From the NCBI GenBank assembly GCA_964627045.1, contig CAZVIK010000166.1, positions 1 to 9,436 on the forward strand: a stretch of 9,436 nucleotides of DNA, read 5' to 3'. The position numbers and the translations under genes are program-made. Shown here one piece after another: positions 1-5,595 of the stretch (position 1 is the stretch's first letter; every line of letters starts with the position of its first letter). Source of the stretch: CAZVIK01 sp964627045. GTDB lineage: Bacteria > Acidobacteriota > Terriglobia > Bryobacterales > Bryobacteraceae. A model generated the notes under the pieces. It saw only the letters and a list, made by a program, of their open reading frames with translations, searched no databases and had not been told where the DNA came from.

Positions 1-683
1 CCACCATGGGCCGCGCCACCGTCATCATGGACAACCTGATCGCCAGCGGCAAGGCCAAGCCCATGATCGTGGTGATGCCGAACGGTAACGCGACGCAGAT
101 CGTCAGCCAAGGCTTCGCGTTCGGGCCGACGCCTCCGCGGATGTCGGTGACCGCCCCGGCGCCTCCGCCGGTACAGGCCCAGCAGGGTGGCCTCGGCGCA
201 CGTGCCGCCGCACCCGGGGCCGCTCCTGGCGCCCCGGCTGCAGCACCGCGCCCGCCGCAAGTCTACGAAGGCTCCTATCCACACAGCCTGGTGAAGGAGA
301 TCATCCCCTTCATCGAAAAGAACTTCCGCGTCATCGCCAACAAGGACAACCGCGCCATCGCGGGCCTGTCGATGGGCGGCGGCCACACGACCCAGGCGAC
401 CAACAACAACCCGGGCGTGTTCGGCTGGATCGCGGTCTGGAGCGCGGGCGGCCAGGATACACCGGAATTCAGGGAGGCGCTGACAAAGGTGAAGAACGCC
501 GGCGTGAAGCACTACTACGTCGGGACCGGCACGACCGACATGGCGCTCAAGGGCTCGAAAACCTTGTACGAGATTGCTCAGAAGGTTGGCCTAAACACCT
601 CGTACCACGAATCGCCGGGCGCGCATTACTGGTTCGTTTGGCGCGACTTCCTGTGCGACTGGGGCGCCATGCTCTTCAAGTAA
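1..683 (+). CDS. Secreted esterase, PF00756 type, copy 1 (5' end cut by window)
   Basis: This is the C-terminal part of a serine esterase of the enterochelin-esterase/feruloyl-esterase-like family. The frame is open to the window edge, and the first bases match the interior of the complete copy downstream (base 1 aligns with base 1505), so the N-terminal signal peptide and E-set domain should lie upstream of the window; the ATG at 6 is internal, not the start. Counting from that Met, the nucleophile motif GLSMGGG puts the catalytic Ser at residue 122, the probable acid is the Asp of GTGTTD (178), and the probable base is the His of GAHYW (207). A Pro/Ala-rich stretch (about residues 40-84) interrupts the catalytic domain. 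Outside this stretch it differs from copy 2 at only about 14 positions. Expected role: hydrolysis of an ester, probably on a plant- or polysaccharide-derived substrate, outside the cytoplasm. The exact substrate cannot be told from sequence. Confidence 0.9.
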   Translation, partial: TMGRATVIMDNLIASGKAKPMIVVMPNGNATQIVSQGFAFGPTPPRMSVTAPAPPPVQAQQGGLGARAAAPGAAPGAPAAAPRPPQVYEGSYPHSLVKEIIPFIEKNFRVIANKDNRAIAGLSMGGGHTTQATNNNPGVFGWIAVWSAGGQDTPEFREALTKVKNAGVKHYYVGTGTTDMALKGSKTLYEIAQKVGLNTSYHESPGAHYWFVWRDFLCDWGAMLFK

Positions 684-705
684 CTCCGTAGAAGACGAAG
701 TCGTT

Positions 706-762
706 CGACCGCGGACGAGGTCCGGCGCAACGGGCTGGGCCGGGTCCGCGGTCGTTTTTTTT
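706..762 (+). terminator. Strong intrinsic terminator after esterase copy 1
   Basis: An 11-bp perfect stem (CGACCGCGGAC at 706-716 pairing with GTCCGCGGTCG at 744-754) is followed at once by eight T residues (755-762). The 27-base loop can form a smaller inner CCGG-based stem. It lies 22 bases after the stop codon of copy 1, so the two esterase copies are probably separate transcription units. Confidence 0.9.
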
Positions 763-912
763 GCGGTCGGAGAACCGAACCGTGAGAGCCGGCGAGGGTA
801 TCCGCCGCGGCGACGGTCAGCGTTAGGAAGTGTGGAAATGCAATCATCCCGGCCCGTTAGGTAGAAGTCAGCCGTTGTGGAACGAGTGGCGAGAACGGGA
901 CCAATGAAAGAA

Positions 913-917
913 AGAGG
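913..917 (+). promoter_or_regulatory. Probable ribosome binding site for esterase copy 2
   Basis: AGAGG lies 7 bases before the GTG at 925. It supports that start over the upstream in-frame GTG at 877 and ATG at 904, neither of which has a comparable site at the right distance. Confidence 0.5.
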
Positions 918-924
918 CGAATTC

Positions 925-2175
925 GTGAAGCGATTCATTCGACTGATGGCAGGAGGCGCGTTGCTGACGCTCCTGCCGGCAAGCGTGGCTTTTTCACAGC
1001 CGGCGGCAGCAAGAGCCCCGGCCGGACCCCGCGTGGTGTCCCCGGAAGTCCATCCGGACAAGCGCGTGACCTTCCGCCTGCTGGCCCCCAAGGCCGGCGC
1101 GGTAGTGCTGAACGGCAACTGGGATAGCGGCACCAACATCGCCATGACCAAGGATGCGGAGGGCGTCTGGTCGGTCACCGTCGGTCCCCTTGGCGATCAA
1201 CTCTGGGGCTACTCCTTCAGTGCGGACGGGGTCAAGGTGATGGACCCGGGCAACGGCGAGTATCAGCGCGACGGCAACCGGTACGACAACCTGCTGATGA
1301 TCTCGGGGCCATTCTCCGAACGTTGGGAATTCAAGCCGGATATCCCGCATGGCGCGGTGACGGCTGTCTGGTATCCGTCTCCGATTCTGAAGCAGCCGGG
1401 CCGCCGCATGTACGTCTATACCCCGCCGGATTATTACGCCAGCAAGGCGAAGTACCCCGTGCTGTACCTGCTGCACGGCGCCGGCGGTGACGAAGACGCC
1501 TGGACCACCATGGGCCGCGCCACCGTCATCATGGACAACCTGATCGCCAGCGGCAAGGCGAAGCCGATGATCGTGGTGATGCCCAACGGCAACGCCCCGC
1601 AGATGGTGTCGCAGGGCTACGCCTTCGGGCCGACGCCCCCGCGGATGTCGGTGACCGCGCCGGCGCCTCCGCCGGTCCAGGCCGCGCAGGGACTCGGCAC
1701 CGGCCGCGCTCCGGCGGCCCCGGGCTCTGCCCCCGCCGCTCGTCCGCCGCAGGTGTACGAGGGCTCCTATCCGCACAGCCTGGTGAAGGAGATCATCCCC
1801 TTCATCGAAAAGAACTTCCGCGTCATCGCCAACAAGGACAACCGCGCCATCGCGGGGTTATCCATGGGCGGCGGCCACACCGTGCAAGCGACCAACAACA
1901 ACCCTGGCGCGTTCGGCTGGATCGCCGTCTGGAGCGCGGGCGGCCAGGATACCCCGGAGTTCGCCGCAGCGCTGACGAAGGTTAAGAACGCGGGGGTGAA
2001 GCACTATTACGTGGGAACCGGCACCACCGATTTCGCGCTGAAGGGATCGGAAACGCTGTTCGCGGTGGCGAAAAAGGTGGGATTAAATACATCGTATCAC
2101 ACCTCGCCCGGCGCGCATTACTGGTTCGTTTGGCGCGATTTCCTATGCGACTGGGGCGCCATGCTCTTCAAGTAG
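925..2175 (+). CDS. Secreted esterase, enterochelin/feruloyl-esterase-like, copy 2
   Basis: A complete 416-residue serine hydrolase. Residues 1-24 form a typical signal peptide (basic KRFIR, then a hydrophobic stretch, possible cleavage after AFS), so it acts outside the cytoplasm. Residues 40-125 look like the E-set/CBM48-like domain found at the N-terminus of such esterases. The catalytic alpha/beta-hydrolase domain (PF00756) runs from about 150 to the end: LLHGAGG at 182-188, nucleophile Ser313 in GLSMGGG, probable acid Asp369 in GTGTTD, and His398 in GAHYW. The arrangement follows feruloyl esterases of the XynZ type, but the substrate is inferred only by family. A Pro/Ala-rich insert (about 235-276) sits where those enzymes have a short loop. 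GTG 925 is chosen for its ribosome binding site and because it starts right at the signal peptide; ATG 904 and GTG 877 would add 7 or 16 residues. I see no convincing promoter in 763-903. Confidence 0.92.
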   Translation: MKRFIRLMAGGALLTLLPASVAFSQPAAARAPAGPRVVSPEVHPDKRVTFRLLAPKAGAVVLNGNWDSGTNIAMTKDAEGVWSVTVGPLGDQLWGYSFSADGVKVMDPGNGEYQRDGNRYDNLLMISGPFSERWEFKPDIPHGAVTAVWYPSPILKQPGRRMYVYTPPDYYASKAKYPVLYLLHGAGGDEDAWTTMGRATVIMDNLIASGKAKPMIVVMPNGNAPQMVSQGYAFGPTPPRMSVTAPAPPPVQAAQGLGTGRAPAAPGSAPAARPPQVYEGSYPHSLVKEIIPFIEKNFRVIANKDNRAIAGLSMGGGHTVQATNNNPGAFGWIAVWSAGGQDTPEFAAALTKVKNAGVKHYYVGTGTTDFALKGSETLFAVAKKVGLNTSYHTSPGAHYWFVWRDFLCDWGAMLFK

Positions 2176-2195
2176 TCTCTCGAGAGGGCTTCGCA

Positions 2196-2246
2196 GACGG
2201 CCGTTGTCCGGTGGACAATACCGGGCGGCGGCCGTCGTACTTTCTT
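2196..2246 (+). terminator. Probable terminator or nested hairpin after esterase copy 2
   Basis: An outer perfect 8-bp stem (GACGGCCG 2196-2203 with CGGCCGTC 2229-2236) encloses a second perfect hairpin (TTGTCC 2204-2209 with GGACAA 2213-2218, loop GGT). A T-rich but interrupted tract (CTTTCTT) follows. It starts 20 bases after the stop codon. It is weaker than the terminator after copy 1 because the U-tract is broken. Confidence 0.55.
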
Positions 2247-2337
2247 GCCGCAAACCTGGGCCGTGGAGGGGGCGCCGCGTCACGGGGCGACGGCCCGGCC
2301 CGGGCCCGAATGGGTGCCTGTTCGAAATGGCGCGCCT

Positions 2338-2538
2338 TCAGGCGGCGGCGGAAGAACGAGCGGGGCCTTCGGCGCGCTTGACCGTGGGACGGGAGCGTTT
2401 CTTCGCCTCTGCCATCCACTTGGGCGGGCGGCCGCGCCGCCTCCCGCGATTGGTCGCCAGCCGCTCCAGGCTGAGGATCGCTTCTTCGATCTGCTCACGT
2501 TCCAAGCGCAATTCGGCCAGAATCTTGGTTACGTCCAT
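2338..2538 (-). CDS. Small basic protein with coiled-coil and AT-hook-like motif
   Basis: Encodes 66 residues. Residues 1-30 are a heptad-patterned, charged helix (DVTKILAELRLEREQIEEAI and onwards) that could form a coiled coil. Then comes the basic motif RGRRRGRPPKW (31-41), which has the GRP core of an AT-hook, followed by a Lys/Arg- and Ala-rich tail. The ATG at 2538 is preceded by GGGAG (2546-2550 on the plus strand) at a 7-base distance, which favours it over the longer reading frame that would run into the permease gene. The gene starts 32 bases after the permease stop on the same strand, so it may be the last gene of that transcript. The motif suggests minor-groove DNA binding, perhaps as a dimer, but this is inference; similar short proteins in acidobacteria are usually left hypothetical. 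Confidence 0.75.
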   Translation of the reverse strand: MDVTKILAELRLEREQIEEAILSLERLATNRGRRRGRPPKWMAEAKKRSRPTVKRAEGPARSSAAA

Positions 2539-2545
2539 ACAGATG

Positions 2546-2550
2546 CTCCC
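2546..2550 (-). promoter_or_regulatory. Ribosome binding site of the small basic protein
   Basis: GGGAG on the minus strand, 7 bases from the ATG at 2538. It decides the start codon of this short gene. Confidence 0.6.
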
Positions 2551-2570
2551 GTGGGGATTCGGTGAATATC

Positions 2571-3947
2571 CTACCACAGCGTGCGCCGTTTCCAGAAAAA
2601 ATAAAACGGTACTCCGGAAAATATGAGTACTAGGCCCATTAAAGACTCGCGCGGAGAGGTTAATAGGGTTGACACCGTGACGCATCCGGCGCCGAAAACA
2701 AACAACAACGGCACGATTGGGTATCCGAAGGCGCGATAGGGCCGCGCCAATTGCGGGCGCTTCCGCCGCAGGGTGATCACCGATACCGCCGTCATCCCGT
2801 ATAAGATCCAGCTTGCGAAAATGACGTAGGTAAATAGCTGCTCATAGCGTCCGCTGAAAACAAGAACGGCCGCCCACCCGCTGAGGGCGAAGATGGACAC
2901 ACCCGGCGTGCCGTAGACCGAATGTACGCGGCCGGCGGGCTTGAAAAAGACGCCGTCCCGCGCCATGGCATAGGGCACGCGCGCGCCGGACAAGATCGAG
3001 CCGTTGAGCGCCGCGAAGATCGATACGATCGCGGCTATACTTACGGCCGCCGCTCCGGGCGAACCCAGAATTCGGCGCATCATTTCGGCGGCAACCCGGT
3101 CGCTCGCCGCCACGCTCGCGGCCGGCAGAACGTAAAAGTACGCGAGATTCGCCGCCAAGTACACGCCCATCACGGCGAGCGTGCCCGCCACCAGAGCCAG
3201 CGGCACGTTGCGCTGCGGGCGCGACACCTCGCTGGCAGCCATGCTGAGGTTGTTCCAGCCGTCGTAGGCCCAGAGCGCGGCTACCAGGGCTGCGAAGAAG
3301 CCGGCCAGTCCGCCCACCGCCGGAGTGGAGGAACGCAGATTGGCGGCCTCCCCCTGGCCCCCTCCCAGTCCGATCAGGATGATCGCGGCCAGCAGGCCGA
3401 CCTTGGCCGCCGTGACGAACACCTGCACGCGGCCGCCCAGTCGCACGCCGAAGTAGTTGACACCTGCCAGCCCCAGAATCACCACCCCCCCCACTATTTG
3501 GCCGTAGCGAATCTCCAGGGGACCGCCGCCCGGACCAAGCGGAAGCGGGATCGCACAAACAACCTCATCCAACTCCGGGCGGAAGGTCGCCGCGTAGTAG
3601 AAAAGGCCCGTCGCCATGCTGGCAATGGAACCGCTTTTGGCCACCCACATCTGGGTCCATCCATAAAGGAAGCCCCAGAACGGACCGTAGGCTTCGCGGA
3701 GGTAGACGTATTCACCGCCGGCCTCGGGCATGGCCGCTCCTAGCTCCGCGTAGCTCAGTGCGCCGAACAGAGAGAGCAGACCCCCCACGGCCCAGGTCAG
3801 GAACACCATCTCGACCGAGCCGACCTGGTTGACCATCGCTTTGGGCACGAGGAAGATCCCGCTCCCGATGATCGTGCCCACGACGATGGCCGCGGCCGAC
3901 CACGGCCCCAACGCGCGGCGAAGCCCGGGCGAGGAGGCTTCAGACAC
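2571..3947 (-). CDS. APC-superfamily amino-acid permease (LAT type)
   Basis: A 458-residue membrane protein with about 12 hydrophobic helices, the normal length for the amino acid-polyamine-organocation superfamily. Helix 1 carries the substrate-binding unwound motif GTIIGSGIF (24-32), typical of the LAT branch (light-chain-like transporters and bacterial SteT). Other LAT-like signatures are YAELG with AGGEYVYLREAYGP (66-89), WAYDGWNN (226-233), RNVPLA (246-251) and GARVPYAMARDGVF (321-334). It probably moves neutral amino acids across the inner membrane by exchange or proton symport; the exact substrate is not readable. The start is GTG (3945-3947), inside the end of the upstream symporter gene, with GGGAG 7 bases before it. 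The 8-base overlap indicates translational coupling. Confidence 0.93.
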   Translation of the reverse strand: MSEASSPGLRRALGPWSAAAIVVGTIIGSGIFLVPKAMVNQVGSVEMVFLTWAVGGLLSLFGALSYAELGAAMPEAGGEYVYLREAYGPFWGFLYGWTQMWVAKSGSIASMATGLFYYAATFRPELDEVVCAIPLPLGPGGGPLEIRYGQIVGGVVILGLAGVNYFGVRLGGRVQVFVTAAKVGLLAAIILIGLGGGQGEAANLRSSTPAVGGLAGFFAALVAALWAYDGWNNLSMAASEVSRPQRNVPLALVAGTLAVMGVYLAANLAYFYVLPAASVAASDRVAAEMMRRILGSPGAAAVSIAAIVSIFAALNGSILSGARVPYAMARDGVFFKPAGRVHSVYGTPGVSIFALSGWAAVLVFSGRYEQLFTYVIFASWILYGMTAVSVITLRRKRPQLARPYRAFGYPIVPLLFVFGAGCVTVSTLLTSPRESLMGLVLIFSGVPFYFFWKRRTLW

Positions 3948-5385
3948 GGCGGCGCTCCCGTTGAAACAGCGAGAACAGGCAGCCCGCCGTGAAGGTGACC
4001 GCCGTTCCGATCATCACGTACCAGGTCCAGGCGATGGAGGTGGACAGCTTCACCCAGGCCATGGCCGCCAAACCGGCGAGCATGGCGGACATCGCCGCGT
4101 TTTCGCCCACGCGGCGCGTCAGCACGCCCAGCAGAAACACTCCGAGCAGGGAGCCGTAAATCACCGAAGCGATAGAAAGCCCGGCCTCCAGCACCGAACC
4201 CCAATGCCGGGCCAGGTAGCCGATCCCCAACAGCACGGCGCCCCAGAGGACGGTCGCGCCCCGCGCCGTCTTGAGATAATGCGCCTCGCTGCGCCCGGCC
4301 ACCCACGGCTTGTAGAAGTCCATCACGCTGGTCGACGCGAGCGAATTCAGTGCCGCACTCAGGTTCGACATCGCTGCCGCCAGGATCGCCGCCACCACAA
4401 GGCCCGCCGCGCCGGGCGGCAGATATCGCCACACGAACTCGGGGTAGATCCGGTCGGAAGGCTGCGGCGGCGCCATCTTCGCGATCGAGTAGAACGCGTA
4501 CAGACCCAGCCCGATCAAAAGGAAGAGCGTGAACTGAATGAAGATCACCACCCAACTTCCGAGCAGCGCCGCGCGGCTCTCGCCGTGGTTGCGGGCGGCC
4601 AGCAGGCGTTGCACCAGGAGTTGTTCGGTCCCGTGGCTGGCGGTGGTCAGGAAACACCCGCCCAGGATTCCGGCCCAGAAGGAGTAGGTCCGCGAAAAGA
4701 ACTCCGCGTCGAGGGCGAAGCGGAAGTCGAAGACCTGGAGTTTGGAGGCGGCGGCGGCCATCGACCAGGCCTCCCCCCAGCCACCGGGGATCTGGTGCAC
4801 CAAGACCGCAAAGCTGACCAGGGCGCCGGCGATATAGAGAAACATCTGGATCACATCGGTCCAGATAACCGCCGTCATCCCGCCCTCGAATGTGTAGAAC
4901 AAGGTCAGGCAGACAATGACGGTGATCGAGGCCAACTCGCCTGTGCCGAGCACCACCGACACCACAATCGAGATGGCGAACACGCGTACGCCTTCGGCCA
5001 GCGACCGGAGAACCAGGAAAGTCCCCGCCGTGAGTTTGCGCGCCCGCGGCCCGAACCGGCGGCCGATCAGTTCGTAGGCGGTATACAAATCGCCGCGGAA
5101 ATAGTGCGGCAAAAACAGCGCGGAGACCACCAAGCGCGCCACCAGGTAGCCGAGCACAACTTGCAGGAACCCGAGGTTCCCGGCGAAGCTCAGCGCCGGG
5201 GTCCCGATGATGGTCAGCGTGCTGGTTTCCGCCGAAACGATGGAGAGCGCAATCGCCCACCACGGTGCGGTGCGGCCGCCCAGGAAGTAGTCCTTCAACG
5301 TGCGCTGGCGGCTTCGAAACCGGGCGCCGAACCACGTGATCCCCGCCAAGTAAACAACGATCAGGGAGAGGTCGAAAAGCCGCAT
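3940..5385 (-). CDS. Sodium:solute symporter (SSS family)
   Basis: A 481-residue inner-membrane protein of the SSS family (PF00474, LeuT fold), with about 13 hydrophobic segments. Visible signatures: DYFLGGR with PWWAIALSIVSAETS (32-55) in helices 1-2, YTFEGGMTAVIWTDVIQ (164-180), which is the conserved SSS segment, and AAAMSNLSAALNSLASTS (336-353), which contains the Ser/Thr residues that form the sodium site in this family. It should use the sodium gradient to import an organic solute (sugar, carboxylate, amino acid or similar); sequence alone does not tell which. ATG 5385 is chosen because it starts right at helix 1 as in other members; an in-frame GTG at 5445 would add 20 non-hydrophobic residues. 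No Shine-Dalgarno is seen before the ATG; see the extended -10 entry. It is the first gene of a two- or three-gene leftward operon. Confidence 0.93.
   Translation of the reverse strand: MRLFDLSLIVVYLAGITWFGARFRSRQRTLKDYFLGGRTAPWWAIALSIVSAETSTLTIIGTPALSFAGNLGFLQVVLGYLVARLVVSALFLPHYFRGDLYTAYELIGRRFGPRARKLTAGTFLVLRSLAEGVRVFAISIVVSVVLGTGELASITVIVCLTLFYTFEGGMTAVIWTDVIQMFLYIAGALVSFAVLVHQIPGGWGEAWSMAAAASKLQVFDFRFALDAEFFSRTYSFWAGILGGCFLTTASHGTEQLLVQRLLAARNHGESRAALLGSWVVIFIQFTLFLLIGLGLYAFYSIAKMAPPQPSDRIYPEFVWRYLPPGAAGLVVAAILAAAMSNLSAALNSLASTSVMDFYKPWVAGRSEAHYLKTARGATVLWGAVLLGIGYLARHWGSVLEAGLSIASVIYGSLLGVFLLGVLTRRVGENAAMSAMLAGLAAMAWVKLSTSIAWTWYVMIGTAVTFTAGCLFSLFQRERRRV
3955..3959 (-). promoter_or_regulatory. 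Ribosome binding site of the permease, inside the symporter gene
   Basis: GGGAG on the minus strand, 7 bases before the GTG start of the permease and wholly inside the last codons of the symporter. It supports the GTG start and coupled translation. Confidence 0.6.
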
Positions 5386-5395
5386 GGAAACCGGG

Positions 5396-5404
5396 ATTCT
5401 AGCA
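5396..5404 (-). promoter_or_regulatory. Extended -10 element of the symporter operon
   Basis: On the minus strand TGCTAGAAT matches an extended -10 (TGn plus TAGAAT, five of six bases of TATAAT). No good -35 is seen, as expected for extended -10 promoters. The expected transcription start would fall about 4-5 bases before the ATG at 5385, giving an almost leaderless mRNA. This agrees with the lack of a Shine-Dalgarno sequence there. Confidence 0.45.
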
Positions 5405-5465
5405 CAGGGGCAGCGAATTGACGCCAGCGGCTGGAACAATTCCACCGGCCTGGGCGTCCAACGGG

Positions 5466-5494
5466 TTGCAGGAACAGCGGCAATTGGTTATACT
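5466..5494 (+). promoter_or_regulatory. Sigma70-type promoter for the TPR-protein gene
   Basis: TTGCAG (5466-5471) and TATACT (5489-5494, five of six bases of the consensus) are separated by exactly 17 bases. Transcription would start near 5501, leaving a leader of about 95 bases before the start codon. It points away from the symporter operon, so 5386-5500 is a shared divergent control region. Confidence 0.6.
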
Positions 5495-5584
5495 CCGCTC
5501 TTGCAGGTTGAGCCGCGCGGGGAACGCACCTGGGCTCTTGCGGGAGCGGAGGGGGGCTCGATCTGGCTGTAGAGAATGCACATG

Positions 5585-5590
5585 AGGAGG
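5585..5590 (+). promoter_or_regulatory. Consensus Shine-Dalgarno of the TPR-protein gene
   Basis: AGGAGG lies 5 bases before the GTG at 5596 and 17 bases before the in-frame ATG at 5608, so it favours the GTG. An out-of-frame ATG at 5594 overlaps the GTG (ATGTG) and opens only a three-codon frame ending at TAA 5603-5605. Confidence 0.75.
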
Positions 5591-5595
5591 CCGAT

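Larger units (their letters stand above)
1..2175 (+). repeat. Tandem gene duplication (two esterase units)
   Basis: Bases 1-683 align with 1505-2175. Bases 1-55 are identical to 1505-1559. The offset changes from 1504 to 1492 across the Pro/Ala-rich linker, so copy 2 is 12 bases shorter there. Bases 282-364 are identical to 1774-1856 (83 bases without a mismatch), although the sequence on both sides differs at many third codon positions. The last 60 or so bases of the two genes are also nearly identical. Confidence 0.9.

Noticed and set aside
994..1776. Long minus-strand reading frame opposite esterase copy 2 (260 codons)
   Set aside because: It is rich in Arg, His and Gly without any recognisable domain, as expected from the antisense of a high-GC gene; the plus-strand frame has a complete esterase with signal peptide and catalytic residues.
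2280..2337. GC-rich palindromic stretch (GGCCCGGGCC) in the convergent gap
   Set aside because: A short perfect palindrome, but expected by chance in GC-rich intergenic DNA; there is no repeat family or T-tract to support a function.
2539..2685. N-terminal extension of the small basic protein into the permease gene
   Set aside because: It would overlap the permease by 115 bases in another frame, and the internal ATG at 2538 has a well-placed ribosome binding site.
3797..5421. Long frames of 512 and 530 codons overlapping the symporter gene
   Set aside because: Their products are low-complexity, charged and Arg/Gly/Pro-rich with no membrane segments or motifs. They are out-of-frame or antisense readings of the symporter.
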